A stretch of 64,000 nt of DNA from Auritidibacter ignavus (GTDB lineage: Bacteria; Actinomycetota; Actinomycetes; Actinomycetales; Micrococcaceae). The DNA lies in NCBI RefSeq assembly GCF_003703835.1, contig NZ_RDQR01000007.1:32052-96051 (forward strand), read 5' to 3'. The notes below the pieces were generated by a model. That model was not told the origin of the DNA. It saw only the letters and a program-made list of their open reading frames with translations, and did not search any database. Below are positions 17,668 through 25,661 of this stretch, in pieces. Position numbers and translations under genes: made by a program. How positions within the stretch are numbered: the first letter of the stretch is position 1; every line of letters starts with the position of its first letter.

Positions 17668-17934
17668 ATGAAACCAGCCGTCCTCGAACAAAACCGCGCC
17701 ACCTGGATAGACGGGGCCGTCGAATACCTCCTCCAGGAAGCACGACGCACCGGCCAGGTCACCGCAGAAGACCTCCGAGCGAACTACACCAAACCTGACC
17801 ACCCCAACTGGGTGGGGGCATGTTTCACCATCGCACGGGCCGAAGGGTTACAGCGCACCGGGTATCGGCCGAGCAGGGACAAGACCAGGGCCGGAGGTGT
17901 CATCGGTGTCTGGGCGATTAACACCAAACACTGA
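17668..17934 (+). CDS. small early phage protein, possible HTH
   Basis: 88 residues starting at MKPAVLEQN (GAGG upstream; four more codons are open). The pattern TGQVTAEDLRANYTKPDHPNWVGACFTIARAEGLQRTGYRPS looks like a compact winged-helix or replication-accessory domain seen in small actinophage early proteins, but I cannot name a family with certainty. It follows cro by 15 bp. Confidence 0.7.
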   Translation: MKPAVLEQNRATWIDGAVEYLLQEARRTGQVTAEDLRANYTKPDHPNWVGACFTIARAEGLQRTGYRPSRDKTRAGGVIGVWAINTKH

Positions 17935-17942
17935 CAAAAGGA

Positions 17943-17970
17943 GAACCGCCCCACAGGCGCGGGACGGTTC
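17943..17970 (+). terminator. hairpin between cro operon and later early genes
   Basis: GAACCG-C-CCC...GGG-A-CGGTTC forms a stem with one mismatch, right after the preceding stop codon. No T-run follows, so it may be a weak or factor-dependent attenuator or an mRNA-stability element. Confidence 0.35.
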
Positions 17971-18050
17971 AACCATAAAAAGGAAAACACACCATAACCA
18001 AACATGGTGCACACCAACCAGTGTACCAGGAAAACACCACAGGAGCACCA

Positions 18051-18233
18051 ATGCCAACACAGTACCTGACGACCAGGCAGGTTGCAGAGCTCATTCACCG
18101 GAGTGAATACACGGTCCGCCAAATGGGGCGACGCCGAGAAATCAAAGGAATCCAGCCAGGACCCCGCGGACGGTGGCTATTCACCCTCCGCGCCGTCGAA
18201 GCATGGGCAAAACGAAACGAGACCACACCATGA
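18051..18233 (+). CDS. excisionase-like winged HTH protein
   Basis: 60 residues: LTTRQVAELIHRSEYTVRQMGRRREIKGIQPGPRGRWLFTLRAVEAWAKR, a textbook excisionase-family / HTH_17 domain (helix-turn-helix followed by a wing and the final recognition strand). ATG 18051 has CAGGAG seven bases upstream. Proteins of this fold act as recombination directionality factors or small regulators, so it is a candidate Xis for this integrase, though it lies in the early operon and not next to int. Confidence 0.8.
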   Translation: MPTQYLTTRQVAELIHRSEYTVRQMGRRREIKGIQPGPRGRWLFTLRAVEAWAKRNETTP

Positions 18234-18628
18234 AACCAGTGACGAAAAAAGTCTTGAAAACAATGGGCGTCCTGATCGCCAGCCCACTACTGGCCCTGGC
18301 AATCATGCACGCCATGGTGTCCCAAACCTCGTACGGGTGGGTGCCCGAGGCGGTGCTCTCTTACATCCTCCTCACTGGTGTCCTCGCGTCCCTACCCCTC
18401 GTCCTGCTTTGGGACACCAACGACTACGACCTACAAGCACAGAAAGGAAACACACATGACCACCACCACGACAACACGCTGGGGTACCCCGGAAGCACGC
18501 CAAGTCCTCCCAGCAACAGCACCAGAAGAACTGTGGCTCGAAGCGCGCACCCACGGTATCGGAGGATCAGAAATCCCCACCATCACCAGGGCACACAGCT
18601 ACCAGACACCATACGAACTGTGGCTTGA
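18230..18628 (+). CDS. small two-helix membrane protein overlapping the exonuclease gene
   Basis: The ATG overlaps the HTH gene stop (ATGA). Two transmembrane helices (VLIASPLLALAIMHAMV and LSYILLTGVLASLPLVLLW) fill the first 65 residues. The rest, after about residue 75, is His/Pro/Thr/Arg-rich and overlaps the yqaJ gene by 173 bp in another frame, so it looks like frame shadow: the original stop may have been lost. Function unknown; a membrane protein here could be a superinfection or host-takeover factor. Confidence 0.6.
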   Translation: MKPVTKKVLKTMGVLIASPLLALAIMHAMVSQTSYGWVPEAVLSYILLTGVLASLPLVLLWDTNDYDLQAQKGNTHDHHHDNTLGYPGSTPSPPSNSTRRTVARSAHPRYRRIRNPHHHQGTQLPDTIRTVA

Positions 18629-19478
18629 AAAGACCGCCACCCAAACACCAGAACCCACCGTGAATAACTTGTTCTGGTTTGGGCACAAAGTCGAGCCCAT
18701 CCTCGCCGAACGTTTCACCAGCGAAACCGGAATCCAAACCCGCAACACCGGCATGTGGCGGAACAAACACCACCCCTGGATGCTAGCCAACCCAGACCGG
18801 TACACCTCCGACAGTGGTGTCCTCGAAATCAAAACAACCACCCGGTACACGGACAACGGCAAAACATATCTTGCCGGGAAAGTACCAGAGGCGCACCGGC
18901 AACAGCTGACCTGGTACATGATGGTCACCGGGCGCCACACCGGCCACATTATCGCCCTCGTAGACCGCGAGCCGGTCATCCTCGGCGTGACCTACGACCA
19001 CGACTACGCCGAACAGCTCGTGCAAGCCGGACGCGAGTTCTGGGAGCACGTCGAAGCCAGGACACCACCACCAGTAGACCCCGACACCATCACCGGGACA
19101 GAAGCACTCCAACGCTGGCCAGAAGCAGACGCGGGATCACACGTGGAAGCAGCAGACAGTTTTGAAACAGAAATGCTCCTCACCTGGCTGGCTGAAGCGA
19201 AACAGGAAAAAGCCACCGCAGAATCCGCGATCCGAGAGTACGAATCCAAACTCAAGGCCCAAATTGGTGACCACGAGTACCTGACCGTGAATGGGGATCC
19301 GGTTGCGCGCTGGCAGTCAGTGAAACCGAGGGCCAGTTTCGATAAAGACCGTGCACTATCTGACCTTGCCGAATATGCCGGCGTCGATAGCACCGACGAC
19401 GAATACCAGGACCTGGTGGACCGGTACACAAAACCCGGTAAACCGTCACGACGATTCACCATCATCCAACACAGTTGA
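18456..19478 (+). CDS. YqaJ-type viral exonuclease
   Basis: About 340 residues; ATG 18456 follows AAAGGAA. The lambda-exonuclease fold is seen from GIGGSEIPTITRAHSYQTPYELWLEK, GHKVEPILAERF, the catalytic LEIKTTTR (Glu-x-Lys) and HRQQLTWYMMVTG. It would resect 5' ends of double-stranded DNA and hand single strands to the Bet/RecT protein encoded 0.9 kb downstream, giving the phage a two-component recombination system. The C-terminal third has a coiled coil (EAKQEKATAESAIREYESKLKAQ). Confidence 0.9.
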   Translation: MTTTTTTRWGTPEARQVLPATAPEELWLEARTHGIGGSEIPTITRAHSYQTPYELWLEKTATQTPEPTVNNLFWFGHKVEPILAERFTSETGIQTRNTGMWRNKHHPWMLANPDRYTSDSGVLEIKTTTRYTDNGKTYLAGKVPEAHRQQLTWYMMVTGRHTGHIIALVDREPVILGVTYDHDYAEQLVQAGREFWEHVEARTPPPVDPDTITGTEALQRWPEADAGSHVEAADSFETEMLLTWLAEAKQEKATAESAIREYESKLKAQIGDHEYLTVNGDPVARWQSVKPRASFDKDRALSDLAEYAGVDSTDDEYQDLVDRYTKPGKPSRRFTIIQHS

Positions 19479-19493
19479 TAGGAAAAACGCACC

Positions 19494-19874
19494 ATGAATG
19501 ACATGGACAATGCACAAGCCCGCGACTACTACACCGAGCTAGCAAACTACGCACTCGAAAAACTCGACAGCGTACTCGATGAATACCCACACATTATCGG
19601 ATCATATGAGGCACGCATTCTCAGAGACCTCTACAATCCATGGAACCTACGAATCATCGCCACATGGTCTCTAAAAGCTGAAGAAAGGCTCCGTGATCTG
19701 GATTATCAAAGAATCCAGTTCCCGGAATTTCAAGAAAAACCATGGTACCTCAAATACACACCAGCGTGGGACTTGTGTTGGACACGAGATGACATTGACA
19801 CCGCAGTCGAATCACTCAAGAAACAGTGCGAACTCATGGAGGATGCCATGGAACAAAAACTCACCAAACCATAA
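19494..19874 (+). CDS. uncharacterised early protein, paralogue A
   Basis: 126 residues, no family recognised. Mostly helical and acidic, with EYPHIIGSYEARIL in the middle and a C-terminal helix starting WTRDDIDTAVESLKKQ. Layout and motifs (YxHIIGxY; W-T-x-D-x-x-D) resemble the product at 20006-20380, suggesting an old duplication. It lies between the exonuclease and Bet genes. Confidence 0.7.
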   Translation: MNDMDNAQARDYYTELANYALEKLDSVLDEYPHIIGSYEARILRDLYNPWNLRIIATWSLKAEERLRDLDYQRIQFPEFQEKPWYLKYTPAWDLCWTRDDIDTAVESLKKQCELMEDAMEQKLTKP

Positions 19875-19890
19875 AAAGGAGAAACACATC

Positions 19891-20013
19891 ATGCGACTAT
19901 CCGGGCCACCAGACATTTGGTTTTCAGACGACGAACCACCCTGCCACGAAAAACCAGAACCCGACCCCGACTACTGGCGAGACCTAGCCTACGAGGAACA
20001 ACAAAATGACTGA
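19891..20013 (+). CDS. small acidic protein, 40 residues
   Basis: ATG 19891 has AAAAGGAG eight bases upstream. The product is Pro-, Asp- and Glu-rich (PPDIWFSDDEPP; EPDPDYWRDLAYEEQ). It overlaps the next gene by 8 bp (ATGACTGA), the same junction used later between the paralogue and recT, which supports it being real. Function unknown. Confidence 0.6.
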   Translation: MRLSGPPDIWFSDDEPPCHEKPEPDPDYWRDLAYEEQQND

Positions 20014-20380
20014 CAACGCCAAAGAAGAATTCGAACAATTCATTCACATGTACAACCTGTCGTGGTACGCACGCTACCACATAGAAAAACTCGTGGACAG
20101 ATACGACCACATTATTGGAGATTACTTAATCGGAATCAACACAACACTGGGCCCAAAAGAGCACGCGGTCTTTGCCTTAAAGCTAGGAGCCTACCCAAAC
20201 ACGGAAAAGATCCCAGACGAAGTGCTCAACTCGTCCACCAGCAACACCCCGCCAGAACTCGCATCCAGGTGGGCATGGACAAACGACCACGTGGACGAAT
20301 TCATCGAAGAATTATTCTCAAACGTCCTCAAACTAAACCAAAAACTCTACGAACACCGCCACGGAGCCACCAATGACTGA
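20006..20380 (+). CDS. uncharacterised early protein, paralogue B
   Basis: 124 residues with RYDHIIGDYLIG and a C-terminal WAWTNDHVDEFIEELFSNV helix; similar in layout to the product at 19494-19874. The ATG overlaps the small acidic gene, and the stop overlaps the recT start by 8 bp. No known domain is recognised. Position suggests a recombination- or replication-linked accessory role. Confidence 0.7.
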   Translation: MTDNAKEEFEQFIHMYNLSWYARYHIEKLVDRYDHIIGDYLIGINTTLGPKEHAVFALKLGAYPNTEKIPDEVLNSSTSNTPPELASRWAWTNDHVDEFIEELFSNVLKLNQKLYEHRHGATND

Positions 20381-21215
20381 GCTACAGGAAACCACCACCA
20401 CTGACCTATCCATTCGACAAGACCAGCACGGCTTTAACGACATGCAAGTCGCCGCACTCAAACAACTGGGGGTGCAGGCCAACAACCCGGCAGACATCCA
20501 GGTTTTCTTCCACCAAGCCAAAGCGACCGGGCTCGACCCATTCAAGCGTGAAATCTACATGATTACCCGCAAGGGCCGGCCCACCATCCAAACCGGCATC
20601 GACGGTTTTTACAAGATCGCAGACCGGGTATCACGCGCCACCGGAGGCACCTGGGGTATCACCGAAACCCTGTGGTGCGGACAGGACGGCCAATGGGTGG
20701 ACGTGTGGTTACAGTCCGGGCCACCGGCTGCAGCCAAAGTCACTGTGGAACGAAACGGGGCGAAATTCACGACGGTCGCCGTGTTCTCGGAATACCAGGC
20801 GGAGGGGCCACTGTGGCAGAAGATGCCGGCCCGGATGATCGCAAAATGCGCTGAAGCGCTGGCTATCCGTAAAGCGTTCCCGGACTCGTTGTCTGGGCTG
20901 TACACGTCAGAGGAAATGGAACAGGCCGATAACCCTGCATCACATCACAGTCACCGGCGTGTGGCACAACCGGCCCGTGGTGGTGGACAGTTAGCACCGC
21001 CAGATCAGTCTGAGGCGCCCGGCCAGGGCATTGATTGGGAGGATGCGTTATCTACTGCCACATCACAGCCGGAGGTGGCCCACTTGGTGTCGCTGATGAA
21101 ACAGGATGGCGTCCCGTCGGATGATCCGGCGATGCGGGTCGCCCGTGATGTGTGGCGGAACCTGCCAGCACAGGCGCCAGAAGACACCGGCGAAATCGTC
21201 GAACAGGAGGGGTAG
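20373..21215 (+). CDS. bet: single-strand annealing protein Bet (RecT family)
   Basis: 280 residues. The RecT/Bet core is clear: LGVQANNPADIQVFFHQAKATGLDPFKREIYM, TIQTGIDGFYKIADR and the C-terminal MIAKCAEALAIRKAFPDSLSGLYTSEEM. It anneals complementary single strands made by the YqaJ exonuclease. The C-terminal 90 residues are low-complexity with a further helical unit. Overlap with the preceding gene and only 3 bp to ssb show one operon. Confidence 0.94.
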   Translation: MTELQETTTTDLSIRQDQHGFNDMQVAALKQLGVQANNPADIQVFFHQAKATGLDPFKREIYMITRKGRPTIQTGIDGFYKIADRVSRATGGTWGITETLWCGQDGQWVDVWLQSGPPAAAKVTVERNGAKFTTVAVFSEYQAEGPLWQKMPARMIAKCAEALAIRKAFPDSLSGLYTSEEMEQADNPASHHSHRRVAQPARGGGQLAPPDQSEAPGQGIDWEDALSTATSQPEVAHLVSLMKQDGVPSDDPAMRVARDVWRNLPAQAPEDTGEIVEQEG

Positions 21216-21218
21216 CAG

Positions 21219-21713
21219 ATGGCAGGAGAAACACAAGTAACGATCACTGGCCACACGACAGGTGACGCTGAACTGCGGTTCACCAAATCCGGCGACCCGG
21301 TCGCGAACTTCACGGTCGCACATAACACCCGGACCTTCGATAAGAACACCCAGCAGTGGGTGGACGGGGACGCCACGTTCTATCGGGTGACGGTGTTCGG
21401 TAAACCGGCCGAACCGGTGGCTGAATCGGTGCGCAAGGGCGACAGGGTGACAGTGACTGGTGCCTTGGAGTACCGCGAATACCAGACCAAACAGGGTGAA
21501 CTCCGTTCGTCCCTGGGCATTAGAGCGTCGGATGTGGGCCTGAGCCTGTGGTTTAAGCCGGCGTACCGGTCTGGGGGCAACGGATGGTCACAACCAGCAC
21601 CACCACCACAAGCACAACAACCACAACAGGGGCAATTCGCGCCACAGCAACCACCACAGCAACAGCAGGGCCCGTGGGCTGGTAACACCCAGGCCGGGGA
21701 AGCACCATTCTAA
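21219..21713 (+). CDS. ssb: single-stranded DNA-binding protein
   Basis: 164 residues: OB fold (VTITGHTTGDAELRFTKSGDPVANFTVAHNTRT ... DATFYRVTVFGKPAEPVAESVRKGDRVTVTGALEYREY) followed by a Gln/Pro-rich linker and the tip GEAPF. The tip keeps the terminal Pro-Phe used to bind partner proteins but has only one acidic residue, unlike the acidic tip usual in cellular SSB. It follows bet by 3 bp, completing an exonuclease-annealase-SSB set. Confidence 0.94.
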   Translation: MAGETQVTITGHTTGDAELRFTKSGDPVANFTVAHNTRTFDKNTQQWVDGDATFYRVTVFGKPAEPVAESVRKGDRVTVTGALEYREYQTKQGELRSSLGIRASDVGLSLWFKPAYRSGGNGWSQPAPPPQAQQPQQGQFAPQQPPQQQQGPWAGNTQAGEAPF

Positions 21714-21802
21714 AACATCGTCGACAGTCTGCACCGGAACCAAGCCGGGCACGGTGTGCAAGCCACCGAGCAGACACAACACACAACATACAGGAGACAA
21801 CC

Positions 21803-22246
21803 ATGACATACGTGTACGGGGCAACAGGCAACAGCCCGGAGAGACACCATATCCAACAGCTACAGCGCGAATTACAGCACACCAGACAGGTGGCCGAACA
21901 AAAACTCCGCGAATACGAGGCCAGAGCACGCCGGGCTGAAGCGAAAGCAAAAAAAGCCTACGACCTAGCAGGCAAAGAAAAAGCGGAACTACAAGAACAG
22001 GTGGACAGGTTGAAACAAAAGCACTTGACCAGGTATCGGCGTGATGCCCGGGAAATGCAAAAACTTGAAGAACAGAACCGAAAGCTATCGGACCAGGTGG
22101 ACGCGCTGAAAACAAAACCCACCGGACCATACCAAGCAGACCTCATCGAACTATTGCAGACGGAGAACAGGAAACTACATCAGCGCGTTCTCTCAGCACA
22201 GGCGCGGGCACACCGGACCACACACAGGCTACGAGACACAGCATAA
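21803..22246 (+). CDS. coiled-coil protein
   Basis: 147 residues, nearly all predicted coiled coil: continuous Lys/Glu/Ala/Gln/Leu heptads such as KAELQEQVDRLKQKH and MQKLEEQNRKLSDQVDALK. No domain recognised. ATG is preceded by ACAGGAGACAACC. It probably forms a long dimer or oligomer in the infected cell. Confidence 0.7.
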   Translation: MTYVYGATGNSPERHHIQQLQRELQHTRQVAEQKLREYEARARRAEAKAKKAYDLAGKEKAELQEQVDRLKQKHLTRYRRDAREMQKLEEQNRKLSDQVDALKTKPTGPYQADLIELLQTENRKLHQRVLSAQARAHRTTHRLRDTA

Positions 22247-22278
22247 ACACACAACACACCTTAGGAGGGCTGAACTTT

Positions 22279-22503
22279 ATGGATTGGGCGACCATCGCCT
22301 TCGCGGTAGCCACCACATGCTTCGCAGGAGTAGCAATCATCCTTTGCCTGGTAGCAGACCAGCACGCACGGGCGATACGACACCTAGACCGTGACATCAG
22401 GCACCTGTACGCACGGTTGCACGCCATCGAGAGGGAGCAGACAACCACCACAGGGTATGCGCCGTCCGAGACCGTGACCACGACCGAACAAGACTGCAAC
22501 TAG
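22279..22503 (+). CDS. single-pass membrane protein, 74 residues
   Basis: One N-terminal transmembrane helix (ATIAFAVATTCFAGVAIILCLV) followed by a charged helix with His/Arg/Asp repeats (AIRHLDRDIRHLYARLHAIERE). A good Shine-Dalgarno (TTAGGAGG) precedes the ATG. Function unknown. Confidence 0.7.
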   Translation: MDWATIAFAVATTCFAGVAIILCLVADQHARAIRHLDRDIRHLYARLHAIEREQTTTTGYAPSETVTTTEQDCN

Positions 22504-22522
22504 ACAAGCGAGGAATCTCATT

Positions 22523-22669
22523 GTGACCACTTACGACACGTGCAAAACCTGTGGCCGGAGCATTAGGCCGTGGTCTTGGAAAGCGAAAGACCACCCTGGG
22601 ACTGTGCGAAAACGGAGAAATGGGATCTGTGGCACCTGCTACCGGCAACTGAACAAAAAAATGACATAA
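22523..22669 (+). CDS. zinc-ribbon microprotein, 48 residues
   Basis: Starts with GTG behind GCGAGGAA. Two CxxC pairs (CKTCGRS and CGTCYRQ) frame a basic loop, the signature of a zinc ribbon. Such proteins are common among early actinophage genes; the partner is unknown. It sits in a run of tightly packed very small genes. Confidence 0.65.
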   Translation: MTTYDTCKTCGRSIRPWSWKAKDHPGTVRKRRNGICGTCYRQLNKKMT

Positions 22670-22671
22670 CA

Positions 22672-22809
22672 ATGTCACCACATTTTCTCTCGGCCATATC
22701 AACCGAACCGTTCACACCAGTAGAAATGGCTTACATACGAGCTATCGAACCGGGATTACACAAATACATCATGGACCGACGCAAACGAGGAATAAAGGGC
22801 ATCAGATGA
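22672..22809 (+). CDS. small early protein, 45 residues
   Basis: MSPHFLSAISTEPFTPVEMA and so on, ending in a basic tail (DRRKRGIKGIR). It starts two bases after the zinc-ribbon gene and overlaps the next ORF by ATGA. No family recognised. Confidence 0.55.
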   Translation: MSPHFLSAISTEPFTPVEMAYIRAIEPGLHKYIMDRRKRGIKGIR

Positions 22810-22964
22810 CCACGACAGAACCGGAGTGCCCAACCTGCCAATGCCCGGCCAGCTTCTGCGCACCACACTGCGACCACGACTGCAACTGGGCGAAATGCCG
22901 GTGCGGAACAACCTGGGACCTCAACAACACCACCAACTACTACACGAAACGGAGAACACGATAA
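22806..22964 (+). CDS. cysteine-rich microprotein, 52 residues
   Basis: Eight cysteines and two histidines in the first 35 residues (CPTCQCPASFC...HCDHDCNWAKCRCG) suggest two zinc sites. The ATG overlaps the previous stop (ATGA) and the stop overlaps the next start (TAATG), so it is translationally coupled at both ends. Function unknown. Confidence 0.6.
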   Translation: MTTTEPECPTCQCPASFCAPHCDHDCNWAKCRCGTTWDLNNTTNYYTKRRTR

Positions 22965-23605
22965 TGGGACGCAAACTCACTCAGGACGAAATCATCAAGC
23001 TATACCAGAGCTTTTGGTATCAAATTGATATCGTCGATCGCAAACCGCCGGTATGGGATCTACTGACCAAATCGAAGCAAGATCGAATCTATCAAGCATT
23101 CGACCAGAACATCACGCTAGAAGATCACACGCCAGAACATGACGGCTGGGAACGAGTAGAACCTGGGAACGTGCGGTTCAGGCCCGGCGACATGATACGC
23201 AAAATCTATGAGCACGGGTACGGCGACTACAGGTACTACCAAGACTGGCAAGACGTAGTGGAAAGCCAAGACGGGGACTGCGTCACTACCGAAAATAGCT
23301 ACACGTTAGACATCGGCGATGACGACGAGAGAACTCAACTCTACATCAAGCGTAAACCAGTGGCCCGTCCTGACCTGGAGGAGCACCCGGTCATCAAGGT
23401 ACTAGACGCTGAATGGCCAAACAACCTAGAAGATGACGAGAAACCGGTCGTGTACGTGGCAAACAGGAAAGAGCGCTACTACGAGGGATTCCTCAACGAT
23501 GCACACAAAGCCCCCATCATGATGCTGGATCCACACGAGATTTACCGCTGGGAAACACCCACCGGGTGGGAAGAACAACAGTCGAACACCCAGGGGAAGG
23601 CATGA
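22964..23605 (+). CDS. uncharacterised early protein with repeated beta-like segments
   Basis: 213 residues from MGRKLTQDE; the open frame further upstream is shadow of the cysteine-rich gene. Segments WERVEPGNVRFRPGDMIRKIYEHG and the later ERYYEGFLNDAHKAPIMMLDPHEIYRWETPTGWEE look like small beta domains found in phage and plasmid unknowns. The stop overlaps the rusA start by ATGA. Function unknown. Confidence 0.7.
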   Translation: MGRKLTQDEIIKLYQSFWYQIDIVDRKPPVWDLLTKSKQDRIYQAFDQNITLEDHTPEHDGWERVEPGNVRFRPGDMIRKIYEHGYGDYRYYQDWQDVVESQDGDCVTTENSYTLDIGDDDERTQLYIKRKPVARPDLEEHPVIKVLDAEWPNNLEDDEKPVVYVANRKERYYEGFLNDAHKAPIMMLDPHEIYRWETPTGWEEQQSNTQGKA

Positions 23606-24030
23606 CACCAGACGAAATCCTCGGACTACCCGAAGGATACCTGCAACTACTCGCACAACAACCGTCCATTGAGTTCACCGTGCCAGGCAACCCAGTACCA
23701 AAAGGCAGGCCACGTGTCACTAAAACCGGGCACACCTACACCCCAGAACGAACCCTCAACGCAGAACTCGCCATACTCACCGCGTACACCAAAGCAGGAG
23801 GAAAAAAACACCACAAAACGACCACACAGTTCACCGTGACAATGATCTTCGACCTAGACCACCGGCGACGTGTCGACATCGACAATCTCCAAAAAACAGT
23901 GCTAGACGGCCTCAACAAGTGGGCATGGGCAGACGACACCCAAGTCACCAAAGTTCACGCCATGAAACGCCACGCACCAAAAGGACAAGCAAAAACAACC
24001 ATCACCATTTACCAACACGACCCGACATGA
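23602..24030 (+). CDS. RusA-family Holliday junction resolvase
   Basis: 142 residues starting at the ATG that overlaps the previous stop. Family features: FTVPGNPVPKGRPRVT near the N-terminus, the acidic active site RRVDIDNLQKTVLDGLNKWAWADDTQV (catalytic Asp residues) and a basic C-terminus. RusA cuts four-way junctions formed in phage recombination or replication, in line with the nearby exo-bet-ssb set. Confidence 0.92.
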   Translation: MTPDEILGLPEGYLQLLAQQPSIEFTVPGNPVPKGRPRVTKTGHTYTPERTLNAELAILTAYTKAGGKKHHKTTTQFTVTMIFDLDHRRRVDIDNLQKTVLDGLNKWAWADDTQVTKVHAMKRHAPKGQAKTTITIYQHDPT

Positions 24031-24095
24031 GACACGGGAAAAAACAACCCGACACACCCAAAATCACACTACACATCACAGCAATAAAGGAATAA
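24027..24095 (+). CDS. possible microprotein, 22 residues
   Basis: ATG overlaps the rusA stop codon (ATGA) and the frame runs 22 codons to TAA just before the next gene's ATG. The peptide is basic then hydrophobic (MRHGKKQPDTPKITLHITA). Only the coupling and placement support it. Confidence 0.3.
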   Translation: MRHGKKQPDTPKITLHITAIKE

Positions 24096-24099
24096 AACG

Positions 24100-24459
24100 A
24101 TGAACGCTGAGGAATACCGGCACCGGCTAGACCGGGTAGAAGCACGCAAACGCGACTACTACAGGCACCTAGAAGAAATGCGGTTTGAGCACGACAACTG
24201 GGCAAACCTCTTCTCAGATGTGATCTTCAACGAACACACCGGGACAACCGACGACCCAGCCACACGACTAGCACACGAAATCAGGGAATGCCACCGCCAC
24301 GGCATCTACCTGTACGACCTCGTCGACGAAATCCTCATAGAAGAAACCATCACAACAAACGACTGCACATACGAGGAAGCAAAACAAGACGTCGATAGCT
24401 GGAAAACCCTTAGAGACCACCGGCTCACAATGGCAACACTTCGAGAGACCACACCATGA
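24100..24459 (+). CDS. uncharacterised helical early protein
   Basis: 119 residues, acidic and helical (RHRLDRVEARKRDYYRHLEEM; LVDEILIEETITTNDCTYEEAKQDV). No family recognised. Preceded by AAAGGAA; its stop overlaps the next gene's start by 4 bp. Confidence 0.65.
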   Translation: MNAEEYRHRLDRVEARKRDYYRHLEEMRFEHDNWANLFSDVIFNEHTGTTDDPATRLAHEIRECHRHGIYLYDLVDEILIEETITTNDCTYEEAKQDVDSWKTLRDHRLTMATLRETTP

Positions 24460-24983
24460 CCCAGCAGCTAACCATTTTCGACTACCTGCAACCCGAATCA
24501 CCAAGCCAAACCAAGGACACCAAGCCAGCAGGGTGGGACACCATGAGCCGCTACCTGAAAAAACGATACGAGAAAGACCCGTGGCGGGTGACACGCGTGT
24601 GGGTAGACGACAACCCCTGGGAGAACGTCGACTGGTACTACCAGGACGGCAAATACTACTGCAAAAACTGCCACACCAGGCTATACAACTTCCTCGACAC
24701 TTGGGAAGGAGCAGGCCACCTTGTCGTCACCAAATGCGCTGCCAACGGTGAAGAGGTCGTGCACATGTGTAGCAAACAAGAAACCTTGGCATGGCACGTA
24801 TACGTCCACTGGAAACACATAGGCTACACCCAGCCAGACGGCCGACAGGAAGCCCTAGACAAAGCAGACACAGTGTGGGGACACCGCAGAAGAGAATTCT
24901 TCCGACTTCTGTCCTGTTGGACCTGGGGGCTACGGAAACGAGCGGAAGACCGCGCAGGTAGCAGGCTAGGGCCGACCACTTAG
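24456..24983 (+). CDS. uncharacterised protein with a CxxC motif
   Basis: 175 residues. It begins with MTQQLTIFDYLQPESP, like the N-terminal lead seen in several phage and plasmid proteins, then has a Trp/Tyr-rich region (DDNPWENVDWYYQDGKYYCKNCHTRLYNFL) with CxxC and further Cys/His that could bind zinc. The last 18 bp overlap the convergent gene. Function unknown. Confidence 0.65.
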   Translation: MTQQLTIFDYLQPESPSQTKDTKPAGWDTMSRYLKKRYEKDPWRVTRVWVDDNPWENVDWYYQDGKYYCKNCHTRLYNFLDTWEGAGHLVVTKCAANGEEVVHMCSKQETLAWHVYVHWKHIGYTQPDGRQEALDKADTVWGHRRREFFRLLSCWTWGLRKRAEDRAGSRLGPTT

Positions 24984-25568
24984 TTCAGCAATAATAATTA
25001 TCCACACTTGAAAGGCGAATGCCATGAAACTCGGCCCAGATTCTAGGTCTACATTCTCCAATAGCCAGTCGAGCTGCTTACCGATAACCCAGCCAAGAAG
25101 AATTAACACAAGCTCGTCCCCAAACCGGACTTTGCTTATTGACTGTAGCTCCAGCTCTAGTGAAGTGACCCGGTCTTCGAGCTGTTCCTGCGGTGTCGGT
25201 GTAGGGGTGGCAACAACACCCACCGTGTCCTGTCCCGTGTACGTTGCGGTCATGGTCCGCCCGGACGGCATGGAAATACTCAACGGTGCCACATTAGGCA
25301 AGCTGAGCTGTTGCACGAAACGTGTGGCCGGTAAATCAATTCTCAGCTCGTCTTGCAGTCGTCGCATACGGCCCAGGACGGCGTTGTTCAACGATTCTCC
25401 AAGCCGTTCCATCTCGGATAACCAAGGTGGCCTGAACCCTTCCATTGCGTCTAACCAAAGTTTCCTGATCTCGATCGTCAGGGCTGAACCAAAATCTGCG
25501 AAGAATTCGGCGGGGAAAGTGTGCTTGAAAAGCGGTGTACCAGTCTGATTATTAGTGGTGTTTTCCAT
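24966..25568 (-). CDS. minus-strand membrane protein within the early region (moron candidate)
   Basis: 200 residues, read against all neighbours. It has a soluble helical N-terminal half, a Thr-Pro linker (ATPTPTPQEQLED), a coiled-coil segment (LEDRVTSLELELQSI) and two C-terminal hydrophobic helices (ELVLILLGWVIGKQL; FMAFAFQVWIIIIAEL). GAGG lies 12 bases upstream of ATG. Opposite orientation within an early operon suggests independent expression in the lysogen, for example an exclusion protein. I saw no clear promoter. No family recognised. Confidence 0.62.
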   Translation of the reverse strand: MENTTNNQTGTPLFKHTFPAEFFADFGSALTIEIRKLWLDAMEGFRPPWLSEMERLGESLNNAVLGRMRRLQDELRIDLPATRFVQQLSLPNVAPLSISMPSGRTMTATYTGQDTVGVVATPTPTPQEQLEDRVTSLELELQSISKVRFGDELVLILLGWVIGKQLDWLLENVDLESGPSFMAFAFQVWIIIIAELSGRP

Positions 25569-25661
25569 GAAATCAAAAATACCTCACGACATGTTCGTAA
25601 CGCCACAACACGGCAGGAGTGATGCGAATGACCCAAACGTGCAAGGGAAGGAGCTAATCAG

